Shown: in pieces, positions 35,556 to 43,335 of the stretch
How positions within the stretch are numbered: position 1 is the stretch's first letter
Layout of the letters: every line of letters begins with the position of its first letter
Origin: Alphaproteobacteria bacterium
GTDB lineage: Bacteria > Pseudomonadota > Alphaproteobacteria > Rickettsiales > JADKJE01
Assembly: GCA_016722515.1 (NCBI GenBank)
Contig: JADKJE010000001.1
Span: 496,001-560,000 of the forward strand
Direction: 5' to 3'
DNA: 64,000 nucleotides
Made by a program: the position numbers and the translations under genes
The notes under the pieces: model-generated
Told to the model about the DNA's origin: nothing
Database searches by the model: none
What the model saw: the letters and a program-made list of their open reading frames with translations, nothing else

Positions 35556-36062
35556 ATGTCACTTTCCATGTACCAGGCTTCCATTCCTGTTTTTATCCGT
35601 ATGCTCGGCCACCTCAACGACATTCTTGCCAAGGGCGAAGCCCATGCAACGGCTAAAAAAATTGATCCTTCTGTTTTTATCAATGCCCGCTTAGCACCTG
35701 ATATGTTTGCACTTGCGCGTCAAATCCAAATTACCACAGATGGCGTTAAAGGCTGTGCAGCCCGCCTTGCTGGTATTGATATTCCCCGCTATGAAGATAC
35801 AGAAACCACTTTTTCTGAACTTTATGCACGCATCAACAAAACCATCGATTTTCTAAAAACAGTAACCGCACAACAGATTGATGGCACGGAAGAAAAGCAA
35901 ATCAAGCTCAAAGTTGGACCAAGGGAACTTGAATTCAAAGGCCAGGCTTACTTGCTGAATTTTGTCATCCCTAATTTCTATTTCCATCTGGTAACCACCT
36001 ATGGCATCCTCAGGCATAATGGTGTGGATATCGGCAAAATGGATTTTTTGGGTAAAGAATAG
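35556..36062 (+). CDS. DUF1993 family protein
   Basis: This 168-residue soluble protein has the typical DUF1993 start MYQASIPVFIRMLGHLNDIL, the INARLAPDMFALARQIQI block and FVIPNFYFHLVTTYGILRHNG near the end. The family is distantly related to the DinB-like four-helix fold and has no assigned function. AAGGAG precedes the ATG. It is probably co-transcribed with the OYE gene 53 bases upstream. Confidence 0.88.
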   Translation: MSLSMYQASIPVFIRMLGHLNDILAKGEAHATAKKIDPSVFINARLAPDMFALARQIQITTDGVKGCAARLAGIDIPRYEDTETTFSELYARINKTIDFLKTVTAQQIDGTEEKQIKLKVGPRELEFKGQAYLLNFVIPNFYFHLVTTYGILRHNGVDIGKMDFLGKE

Positions 36063-36073
36063 TCTGGTTATCC

Positions 36074-36108
36074 GATCAGGCACCTGCACATGATGCAGGT
36101 GCCTGATC
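36074..36108. promoter_or_regulatory. Perfect 15-bp hairpin between DUF1993 and cupin genes
   Basis: GATCAGGCACCTGCA (36074-36088) and TGCAGGTGCCTGATC (36094-36108) form a perfect stem with a 5-base loop. It starts 12 bases after the DUF1993 stop. There is no T-run, so it is either a factor-dependent terminator, a transcript stabiliser or a repeat unit. Confidence 0.75.
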
Positions 36109-36130
36109 ATCGCTAAACAAGGGTGCATCC

Positions 36131-36460
36131 ATGGAACTTTCCAATATTCCTTTTACCGTAACAGACTGGTCAAAGGTACCGAAGACCGAACATAAAGGTG
36201 AAACCGGAACTGCCCTTTGGCGTACGCTTGATTTAGGCTGCGTTCGCATCCGCATGGTCGAATACAGCGCAGGCTACAGCGCCGATCATTGGTGTAAACG
36301 TGGACATATACTCTTCGTTCTCCACGGTGAGTTGGTGACCGAATTAGAAGATGGACGTATGTTCACTCTCACCGCCGGCATGAGTTATGAAGTCCAGCAC
36401 GATGGTGAAGCGCACCGCTCACAAACCAATACCGGAGTGACATTGTTTATTGTCGATTAG
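36131..36460 (+). CDS. DHCW-motif cupin-fold protein
   Basis: This 109-residue single-domain cupin contains GYSADHWCKRGHILFVLHGEL, which carries the DHWC/H motif that names the family, and AGMSYEVQHDGEAHRS with the second metal-binding histidine. Such small cupins bind a metal ion; no reaction is assigned. It is the last gene of the OYE-DUF1993-cupin group and is separated from DUF1993 by a strong hairpin. The 170 bases after it hold nothing I can name. Confidence 0.85.
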   Translation: MELSNIPFTVTDWSKVPKTEHKGETGTALWRTLDLGCVRIRMVEYSAGYSADHWCKRGHILFVLHGELVTELEDGRMFTLTAGMSYEVQHDGEAHRSQTNTGVTLFIVD

Positions 36461-36628
36461 ACATAAACGTCGTACGGGTTAGCATCCTCAGCCGATCAAA
36501 CTTTAAGCGGCATTACCCGCATCATTCTGATTTACATGCTTCCCACACAGTGTTAACCAGAGCATCGTAGATACGAATTACATGAATCTTTGTCGGGTAA
36601 ATTCTTCAGCCATGTTCGAGATTAATTG

Positions 36629-37474
36629 TCACTTTACGGATTTCAGGGTTTCCTCAGCACCACGTTTAGTATATCTGTCCGAACTTAAACTTAGTTCCTT
36701 TAAAATAGCAACCGGCGTATGTTTATTATGCACCAGGCCCCATTGAATAAGATATCCATCCTTATTGTTTTTAGACTTTTGATAAAGGGCTTCAAGAGAA
36801 GCTGCTGGCGTTTTTGGATTACCCGCGACACTACCTTGCAAATACGGCTCATTCATTTCCCCCAAGAACGATAGGGTGGAAGAATCGACATTTGGGTGTA
36901 GGGCCACTAATCTGGCAACAGATAAACCTTTTCTATTTTTACCTAACAGGCCATAGCGCGAATACAGCTTATCATGAATGGACGGATCTTGTATCCTGGC
37001 TATCTTATCAAGTTCTACCGCATTCAAGTCATTTCTTTCCAGCAATGCATTTAATATAAAGATGCGTTGATTGCCGCTTTCCGGCAACGAGGGATAACGC
37101 GTTATTAATTGGTCGATCAGTGTATGGTTCATGTGAGAAATGGGAGCAATGACCGCTGCTACCGTTTTAGAATCAAAAAAAGGCTTGGCGTATTCTTTGT
37201 TCAGATAAAAACCGCTATAGAGAATGAAGATGAAGCTAAGCACTCCGTATAGTACACCAATACGTTTTTTCCCTACCATAAATTTACGGGAAGAGAAGAT
37301 GGCACAGTAATAAACCAGTAACACAAGAATAATCGCTGGTGCTACACCGAAAGGAAGAAAAATATAGCCTATGGCTGCCGTTGAAATCGTCGATTGGCCA
37401 ATGGCAACAATATCCGGATAGGTTAGAAATCCTCCCACGATTAATGCCAAAATAAATGCGCGAAAATGAATCAT
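36629..37474 (-). CDS. Membrane protein with LRV-like repeats
   Basis: The N-terminal third (about residues 1-95) has three hydrophobic helices. The C-terminal part carries repeated segments of the type VALHPNVDSSTLSFLG, VAGNPKTPAASLEALYQ and LVHNKHTPVAILKELS, which match the variant leucine-rich repeat (LRV) pattern. LRV repeats form a curved helical surface, usually for protein contacts. No enzymatic motif is seen and the function is unknown. The gene stands alone on the minus strand. Confidence 0.6.
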   Translation of the reverse strand: MIHFRAFILALIVGGFLTYPDIVAIGQSTISTAAIGYIFLPFGVAPAIILVLLVYYCAIFSSRKFMVGKKRIGVLYGVLSFIFILYSGFYLNKEYAKPFFDSKTVAAVIAPISHMNHTLIDQLITRYPSLPESGNQRIFILNALLERNDLNAVELDKIARIQDPSIHDKLYSRYGLLGKNRKGLSVARLVALHPNVDSSTLSFLGEMNEPYLQGSVAGNPKTPAASLEALYQKSKNNKDGYLIQWGLVHNKHTPVAILKELSLSSDRYTKRGAEETLKSVK

Positions 37475-37714
37475 GATTTTCCTTTTAAAGCATCAACATA
37501 ATCAATCAGGAATTATTATACTATTCATCATGAAAATCGGAAGAACCACTATTGAATTTCCTATACACCTGGCCGACCGCACCGACGTCATCGCCTTTCA
37601 TTATGAATGCACCTGCAAACTATACAGTTTTTATACTGCATCATAATTATGATGATGCACTATAACAACTATTTCGCTAAAGTCCCGCGCTTCTTTGGCT
37701 TGATATAAATCAAA

Positions 37715-37936
37715 TCAACGCTGCATAGCGAGCCATAATTCAGGTGTCGTATCAAAAGCAATTGATAAACGTTTCGCCAGTTCTGTACTGATATCGGCTC
37801 GGCAATTAACAATTGCGTCCAACGTTTTTCTCGTTACTCCTAAAGCACTTGCTACTTCAGTAATCGTTTTCTCTCGCGGTTCTATATAAGGGTGCCATAG
37901 AACTTCCCACGGATGGGCTGGATGTTTCATGCTCAT
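37715..37936 (-). CDS. higA: HigA-type antitoxin, XRE-family
   Basis: This 73-residue helix-turn-helix protein begins MSMKHPAHPWEVLWH and has the HTH TITEVASALGVTRKTLDAIVN followed by ISTELAKRLSIAFDTTPELW, the HigA/VapI pattern. GGGGAGAAAATT precedes the ATG. It follows the remnant of the matching toxin gene higB by 13 bases. As an antitoxin without a full toxin it may survive as a DNA-binding regulator. The frame extends upstream to 38074, but only through higB-derived sequence. Confidence 0.88.
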   Translation of the reverse strand: MSMKHPAHPWEVLWHPYIEPREKTITEVASALGVTRKTLDAIVNCRADISTELAKRLSIAFDTTPELWLAMQR

Positions 37937-37949
37937 AATTTTCTCCCCA

Positions 37950-38084
37950 TCAATGGTAATCCATATAATCAACATCATATGCATCACCGTCATCAAAACT
38001 AAAGACGCTACGCCAGGCAGGCCGTACTTCGATTTCCATACCCTTGAAATACACGTAACCTGCCAGAACTGCATGCAATACGAA
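37950..38084 (-). pseudogene. higB toxin remnant (C-terminal part)
   Basis: The frame ending at 37950 encodes a C-terminus WRSVFSFDDGDAYDVDYMDYH, which is the conserved end of RelE-like HigB toxins. It is closed by an in-frame TGA at 38085-38087 only about 45 codons upstream. No HigB N-terminus can be found in other frames. About half of the toxin is therefore missing, including the region that normally docks on the ribosome. Confidence 0.8.
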
Positions 38085-38106
38085 TCATAAATTTATATCT
38101 ATCCTC

Positions 38107-38135
38107 TTGACTGATATTGAATGTGATATTATAAC
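38107..38135 (+). promoter_or_regulatory. Putative promoter of the His-rich/peroxiredoxin-like operon
   Basis: TTGACT (38107-38112) and TATAAC (38130-38135) are 17 bases apart, about 30 bases before the ATG at 38165. A minus-strand TATAAT (38133-38128) overlaps it, so the divergent higBA transcript may start in the same AT-rich spot and HigA might influence both. Confidence 0.55.
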
Positions 38136-38164
38136 ATTACGTTACTATGGTTTTGAGAGGCATT

Positions 38165-39392
38165 ATGGCGTCATTTGTACAAAAATTTGGCTTTAGCAAA
38201 AAGAATGGTGGAGGCAATAGCATCCAGCAGGAAGTTATTCTTGAGTCTATGAAAGAGGCGCAGGAGAGCCTTGCTGCTCAGATTTCGCAGGATACTAGCT
38301 CTGCAAGTAACATTGAAGTAATACTGACCCGTGGCAGCAAAAGCCTTACTTCGAACATCAAAACCCAGGAGTCAATTCTACTTGAACAGGACATTGAAGA
38401 AAATTCACTCGAACGCCTACTGAAATCCATAGAACGTGCATCATCACTGGAAGAATTATCTGCCCTGATGCAGCGCTATGAGGAACTTGTAGCAAGCTGG
38501 TGTGATAAGGCATCAAAGCTCAGTAGCGAGAAGCGCCTCAAGGAATATCTCTCCATAATAGCCGCGCTAAACATGCTACAAAAGATGTTGCAGAATCCAG
38601 ACTTGCTATTTTCAGGCAAGGAAATTTCCGAACGGCTGCAAACCGGCCTTATATCACAATCACAGGCAATTGAAAGTCAGGCGAAAGTAATGCACGCCCA
38701 GAACCAGAAACTGCATGAACAAACTGGGCAAAGCTCCGGCCAGATTATGCAGGCACACGTTGCTGCTCTGGCTATAGATAAATTACCCGTGTCCGTACTA
38801 CCTCTGGAAATGAAAGGGCAAATGCCGATAGAGCAAAAACCACCTGTCAACCAAATACAAACAGAATCTGTAAAAGATAAAAATATACTAGCACCACATA
38901 TTGATGAACGGCTTTCTGTCCTATCTCAAAGGATTCAGGAAGCAAATGCTTTAAAGGATGCAGAGTTAGTACCTACCACTAGCATTCACTCCCACCCCCC
39001 CTTGGAACTCTCAGGAATTATTAAAGATAATGTTATCGATATAACCGCAAGATTGAGAGAAAGAATAGAAGTAGAAAGCAGCACCTATAAACCGCTTTCT
39101 AAAGATGCGTTAAGCCAGGCGCACGTTTGTACAGCAGGATGTAGCCATGGACATTCGCATGCAGCGCATCAGGATGTTCAACCTAAAATGATGGGGAGTG
39201 GTGATCCGGTAAGCAAAGGGGCATGTCTGTATTGGCCCAAATTGCTGTGGCGGACATGACCACCATACGCATCAACCGGAAACCAAGAGCGAGGCTCATC
39301 CTAAAGAGCATGAGCACGATCATCCCTGTTCATGCTGCGGTCATGGAGCCAAGGCAATGGAAATAAGCTGGTCACAGCAAATAGCTAAGTAG
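38165..39392 (+). pseudogene. Coiled-coil protein with His/Cys-rich tail, frameshifted near 39218
   Basis: I do not recognise the family. ATG 38165 (after GAGAGG) opens a Gln/Ser/Glu-rich helical protein, with coiled coils around residues 75-145. The tail contains HVCTAGCSHGHSH. The frame ends early at 39259, but after one extra G in AAAGGGG (39215-39221) the next frame continues GHVCIGPNCCGGHDHHTHQP, EHEHDHPCSCCGHGAKAM and stops at 39392. That frame clearly belongs to the same protein: it repeats the HVC-x-x-x-C and CGHG pattern and matches the downstream His-rich protein (NACGHGAKSHEH). Either a one-base mutation or assembly error, or slippage at the G-run. First gene of a four-gene group. 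Confidence 0.7.
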
Positions 39393-39425
39393 GCGAATAA
39401 AATTATAGATTAATAGGAAATATTT

Positions 39426-40187
39426 ATGTCATATCATCACAATCTTCACCCACTTGGCCGTAAATATACGTGTCATGAACATGGCCACGAGCATGCGTCT
39501 ACAGAATCACATACGTCTGCTTGGCTGCTTGAACTACTCAAAAAAGTTCTGCAAGCGCAGCCGGATGAGCGCAGCATAATAACGGGAAATTTTACCTGTC
39601 CGGAGGCCAGTTATTTTAACCAAAAGATAAACGCTTGTAGGAAAGTATCAGGCGCAACACCAGTTAATGAGCATGAGCATCATCCTAAATTTACAAAGAA
39701 AGAGCGCAACGTTGCTGTAAAAGAGATAGCGCAGGAAATACATAAAAGGATGGATACTTATCCTCTAGCCATTGTCAGCAAAAAGCCGAATGAAATTATT
39801 TATGGAAACGCTGATAATCCCGATGGTCAGGTAATATACACATTTAAAAATGGCCATTGGTTAATTACAACAGGGAAAAATGTTGATGCTATTATCATTG
39901 ATCCGGCAGGAAAGGTAATCGAGATAAAACCTGGTCCTCATATTCACCAATATGGTGATGGTGGCAACTTAGTGGTAGCAGGAGCATCTAAAAGCCATCA
40001 TGAAGAGCATGGGCATAGGCATGGGCATAGGCATGGGCATGGGCATGGGCATTCCCATGACCATAACAATCATCATAATGAAGGGCCATGCTCAAACGCA
40101 TGTGGCCATGGTGCCAAATCCCATGAACACCATCATCATAAACATGGTCATAAACATGGCAGTAGCTGTAGTCTCAGTAACTATTAG
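39426..40187 (+). CDS. Histidine-rich protein, probable metal binder
   Basis: This 253-residue protein has His clusters at both ends. The N-terminus has HHNLHPLGRKYTCHEHGHEH; the last 60 residues hold runs of HGH, HRHGH and HHHHKHGHKHG, with paired Cys in GPCSNACGHG and SSCS. The middle (about 100-195) is a folded region with NEIIYGNADNPDGQVIYTF and VIEIKPGPHIHQYGDGG. Such ends bind Ni, Zn or Cu in known His-rich chaperones; a role in storage or delivery is an inference. No signal peptide or membrane helix is seen. AGGAAA precedes the ATG. Its tail shares NACGHGAK with CCGHGAK of the preceding gene. Confidence 0.75.
   Translation: MSYHHNLHPLGRKYTCHEHGHEHASTESHTSAWLLELLKKVLQAQPDERSIITGNFTCPEASYFNQKINACRKVSGATPVNEHEHHPKFTKKERNVAVKEIAQEIHKRMDTYPLAIVSKKPNEIIYGNADNPDGQVIYTFKNGHWLITTGKNVDAIIIDPAGKVIEIKPGPHIHQYGDGGNLVVAGASKSHHEEHGHRHGHRHGHGHGHSHDHNNHHNEGPCSNACGHGAKSHEHHHHKHGHKHGSSCSLSNY
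40005..40060 (+). repeat. Short tandem repeat encoding HG/HR units
   Basis: GGGCAT and AGGCAT hexamers alternate about eight times and encode His-Gly/His-Arg dipeptides in the His-rich protein. Such tracts vary easily in copy number. Confidence 0.8.
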
Positions 40188-40197
40188 GGAATAAATC

Positions 40198-40443
40198 ATG
40201 CAACCACATTTTCTAAAAAAGAAAGACATCATCATCTTGGTGGAATCCACCGATAACGGTAAACCTGCCTGGTGGTATGTCAAATGCAATAACAGGATTT
40301 CAGCAGAGAAAATTAAGGGTGTCTGCCGCCTCGGGAACCTTGATACTATTCCTCTACAAGAATATGGCGAAATCATTCTTTCGGGCTGGGGTGCTAATCC
40401 TCCACCGGAAGCGATTAAACAAATAGAAGAACAATATAATTAA
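40198..40443 (+). CDS. Small hypothetical protein, 81 residues
   Basis: I do not recognise it. It contains PAWWYVKCNNRISAEKIKG and LSGWGANPPPEAIKQIEEQY, a single Cys and no His cluster. It is compact, with strand-rich predicted structure. GGG lies before the ATG. It lies 10 bases after the His-rich gene and 12 bases before the peroxiredoxin-like gene, so it is part of that operon. The LSGWGANPPP segment would be a useful search handle. Confidence 0.7.
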   Translation: MQPHFLKKKDIIILVESTDNGKPAWWYVKCNNRISAEKIKGVCRLGNLDTIPLQEYGEIILSGWGANPPPEAIKQIEEQYN

Positions 40444-40455
40444 AAGGGAAAAAAT

Positions 40456-41049
40456 ATGTCAGTATTTATAGGCCTGCAAGCACCTGAATTTTCATCACCA
40501 GCCTTAATGCCAGATGGAAATGTGAATTTTGAATTTACTCTATCCAATTACCGTGGAAGCAAAAAATGTGTGGTCTTTTTTTACTCGATGGATTTCGCGC
40601 AGGTAGACCCAACAGAACTAGTAGCACTTGGAAAGGTTCATCAGGAATTTGAGACGCGCAATACCAAAATCATTGCCATTAGTACGGATACTTTCCTTTC
40701 ACACCAGATGTGGCAGAAAATCCCTGCCGGAAAAGGCGGGGTGGGAAAATTACCATTTCCTTTGGTTGCCGATTACACAAAGGGCATTGCTAAAGGATAT
40801 GACGTTATTATGAATGATACGTTTGCGATGAGGGCTACATTTATATTGGACAGCGAAGGCTATGTGCGTCACCAATCCATTAATGACTTTCCTATCGGCA
40901 GAAATATCAACGAGATAATCCGCATTATCGATGCAATGGATTTCCATGTTGAGAAAGAGCAACTATGCCCTGCAAATTGGCAAAAAGGAAATCAGGGTAT
41001 TGCACAACATGATGAATTTGCACGGGAGTATTTAAGCTCGGCAGCTTAA
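40456..41049 (+). CDS. Peroxiredoxin-like protein lacking the peroxidatic cysteine
   Basis: The fold is that of the AhpC/Prx1 group: CVVFFYSMDFAQVDPTELVAL, ISTDTFLSHQMWQKIP, FPLVADYTKGIAKGYDV, MRATFILDSEGYVRH and a C-terminal LCPANWQKG. In active enzymes the second element reads DFTFVCPTE; here the catalytic Cys is Asp51 and the helping Thr is Ala48. The resolving-type Cys171 in CPANW and the conserved Arg127 remain. It should therefore not reduce peroxides by the normal route and may act as a chaperone, thiol partner or regulator. Length (197) and frame are intact, so this is not simple decay. It is the last gene of the His-rich operon. Confidence 0.88.
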   Translation: MSVFIGLQAPEFSSPALMPDGNVNFEFTLSNYRGSKKCVVFFYSMDFAQVDPTELVALGKVHQEFETRNTKIIAISTDTFLSHQMWQKIPAGKGGVGKLPFPLVADYTKGIAKGYDVIMNDTFAMRATFILDSEGYVRHQSINDFPIGRNINEIIRIIDAMDFHVEKEQLCPANWQKGNQGIAQHDEFAREYLSSAA

Positions 41050-41110
41050 ATACGTTCCTGCGGTGTGTATGGCAAGGAACCAAAAGAGGTTCGCCATGAT
41101 AAGCCCTTTT

Positions 41111-41242
41111 GTCCACGTCACTACAGAGGTGTGATTCAAGTTCTCCATCTAATACCGCCCCCAGCACTCCCTTAATTACAGAGGTCAAAACACCTCCATC
41201 TCCCATCAGTGGCTTACCAGATCGGATCGATGCTCTGATCTC
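41111..41242 (-). pseudogene. IS256-family transposase remnant
   Basis: On the minus strand the segment encodes EIRASIRSGKPLMGDGGVLT and SVIKGVLGAVLDGELESHL. This is the N-terminal hallmark of IS256-type transposases, in which a short Arg/Lys-Gly-Lys block is followed by GGVLTPLIK and ALEAELDAHL. A stop precedes it, and the following residues do not match the family. Only about 44 codons survive. The remnant lies exactly between the host-type operon and the prophage. Confidence 0.7.
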
Positions 41243-41481
41243 CTACTGCAATGGGGTTAATAACGATCCTGGCCAGAAAAATACCAAGGCTTTAAGTGAA
41301 CAATATTTGGCTTTGATTCTAGATTGATAGATTCACTTTCAATTGTTTCCAAAACCAATTAGTGGTCTTTGTAAACGCCATGAACGAGATGGGCAAGATA
41401 TTTGAGAGCCCTGTAAAACTTGAGAAAAAGGCGTTCAAGTTTGAGCCGATGGCAATAGCTGCATAAATTTTGGAACTAATC

Positions 41482-42063
41482 ATGCCCTTTGATCTTTCAG
41501 TCGAGAGCGATCTAAAGTCGCTGCGCCGTGGCCTGAGTGCGCTGGAGAAGCAGGCCGTGCCGCAAGCGACCGTGCGAACCCTGAACCGGGTGGCCGAGAG
41601 CGCGAAGGTTTCAAGCGCCCGGCACATTGCCCCACAAATGGGCGGCAGGCAGGCTGCGGTAAAAAGACGTATCGAGACCCGCCCATCTACCTTCCGGCGC
41701 TTATGGGCGGCGCTGGTAGCAAGTGAGCGGCCATTGCATTTGATCGAGTTCGTGGTCGGCTCCAAGAAGCCTACGCAGCAGCCCGGTGGCAAGCGTGGAT
41801 TGGTGAAGGCCAAAGCATGGGGAAAGAACCGCACCTATCGAAGCGCCTTCATCGCGCCGCGCAAGAAAGGATCGAACGCCACGGAAGTTTATCTGCGGAA
41901 ATCTGGTAAGCGGCTGCCGCTGAAGCTGTTGTTCGGACCCGGCATCATGCAGCTGTTTAAGCAACGGGAGAATGTCCAAACAATGGAACAGACGGTGAAT
42001 GACCGTCTGCCCAAGGAGTTTATGCAGAACCTCGCCTACTACATGGCGAAGATCAGGCGATAA
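41482..42063 (+). CDS. Phage minor tail protein Z-like
   Basis: The product (193 residues, basic) begins FDLSVESDLKSLRRGLSALEKQ, with TVRTLNRVAESAKVSSARHIA, the same kind of start as lambda gpZ (N-terminal helix, then a TLNRVA-type block), and continues with an Arg/Lys-rich region. gpZ-type proteins take part in tail completion. I use ATG 41482 with GGA before it; a TTG at 41470 is in frame. Its position is odd: in lambda-like phages Z lies between the FII- and U-like genes, which here abut each other at 53.8 kb, 12 kb away. It lies alone between an IS256 remnant and a Kef-type gene. Confidence 0.7.
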   Translation: MPFDLSVESDLKSLRRGLSALEKQAVPQATVRTLNRVAESAKVSSARHIAPQMGGRQAAVKRRIETRPSTFRRLWAALVASERPLHLIEFVVGSKKPTQQPGGKRGLVKAKAWGKNRTYRSAFIAPRKKGSNATEVYLRKSGKRLPLKLLFGPGIMQLFKQRENVQTMEQTVNDRLPKEFMQNLAYYMAKIRR

Positions 42064-42135
42064 TACAGTCGATATGTCTTTTCCAAAGGGCTGAGATGTC
42101 TTGTAAAAAGTAAATATACAAGCTAAGTTGTTCAC

Positions 42136-43335
42136 ATGGAATATGCGTTAATCAACACTATTATTGCGAGTATTGTGACGGCATTTGTCTTTGGCATGGC
42201 CGCTAAAAAGATGAAGCTGCCCGCAATTTTCGGTTATCTGCTTGCAGGTGTTGCGATTGGACCCCATACGCCCGGATTTGTTGCCGATGTTTCTCTGGCA
42301 AAGCAACTCGCGGAAATCGGGATCATCCTGCTGATGTTTGGTGTTGGTCTGCATTTCTCGCTAAAGGATCTTGTTGAAAGCCGAAAAATTGCATTGCCCG
42401 GTGCGATTGTGCAAATGGCCTCTGCAACTATCATTGGCGCAGTCTTGGCTGTCGTTCTCGGATACCCAGTTTCTTCTGCCTTAATTTTTGGCTTTTCTCT
42501 TTCGGTGGCCAGCACCATCGTGTTGCTTCGCTCGCTGGAACAACGGAATTTATTGGAAAGCAATGGCGGTAAAATTGCGATCAGCTGGTTGATCATCGAA
42601 GACATTGCCATGGTTTTTGCGTTGGTAATGCTACCGGTCATCGCTGAAATTACGCATGATGCGGATGCGTCATCATCGCTTATTCTAACGACTTCACTTT
42701 CTGTGCTGTTCAAAATAGCCGGATTGTTTGTTTTCATGTTTGTGGTGGGCAGACGATTCTTGCCGTGGTTGTTTGTAAACATTGCCAAGATGCGCTCACC
42801 CGAACTTAATACGCTGGGAACGCTTGCGATTGCTTTGGGATTTGCTTCGATTGCTTATGTCGTGTTTGATGCTTCGTTGGCGCTGGGAGCATTTCTGGCT
42901 GGTGTCATGCTGAACGAAAGCGAGATTGGTAGAAAGTCTGCCGAAACCACGGTATCCATGCGCGATGCGTTTTCCGTATTGTTCTTCGTATCGGTTGGAA
43001 TGTTGTTTAATCCGCTAACGCTGATTGAACAACCAATCGCAGTAGTCATGACATTCCTGACTATCGTGGTGGCAAAAAGTGTGGCAGCCGTAGCAATCAC
43101 CAGCTTTTTCAAGCAGACCAAAGAAGTCAGTTATGCCGTGGCAATCGGGCTTGCACAGATAGGTGAGTTTTCTTTCATTCTTGGTGGGCTTGCCCTTTCC
43201 AAGGATCTGATTAGCCAAGATCTCTACAGCCTGATACTTGCAGGAGCGATGCTATCGATTGTTGCCAATCCCTTCCTCTTCAGGATTTACGACAACAAAT
43301 TCTCAAGAAAGCAGCCTGCTGGGATCAGCAACTAG
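42136..43335 (+). CDS. Kef-type (CPA2) cation:proton antiporter, membrane domain only
   Basis: This 399-residue polytopic protein has 11-13 hydrophobic helices and the CPA2 signatures LPAIFGYLLAGVAIGPHTPG, GIILLMFGVGLHFSLKDL and SLSVASTIVLLRSLEQR, plus GAFLAGVMLNESE. It resembles YbaL/KefB, but stops after the last helix with a short basic tail. The C-terminal TrkA-N (RCK) gating domain of about 150 residues is absent. It is less GC-rich than the phage genes around it and has no phage role, so it is a cargo gene. Its stop overlaps that of the convergent DUF3768 gene. Confidence 0.88.
   Translation: MEYALINTIIASIVTAFVFGMAAKKMKLPAIFGYLLAGVAIGPHTPGFVADVSLAKQLAEIGIILLMFGVGLHFSLKDLVESRKIALPGAIVQMASATIIGAVLAVVLGYPVSSALIFGFSLSVASTIVLLRSLEQRNLLESNGGKIAISWLIIEDIAMVFALVMLPVIAEITHDADASSSLILTTSLSVLFKIAGLFVFMFVVGRRFLPWLFVNIAKMRSPELNTLGTLAIALGFASIAYVVFDASLALGAFLAGVMLNESEIGRKSAETTVSMRDAFSVLFFVSVGMLFNPLTLIEQPIAVVMTFLTIVVAKSVAAVAITSFFKQTKEVSYAVAIGLAQIGEFSFILGGLALSKDLISQDLYSLILAGAMLSIVANPFLFRIYDNKFSRKQPAGISN

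Noticed and set aside
41380..41466. 28-codon frame (MNEMGKIFESPVKL...) before the Z-like gene
   Set aside because: Too short and without family or ribosome-binding support; it may be the end of a deleted phage gene.
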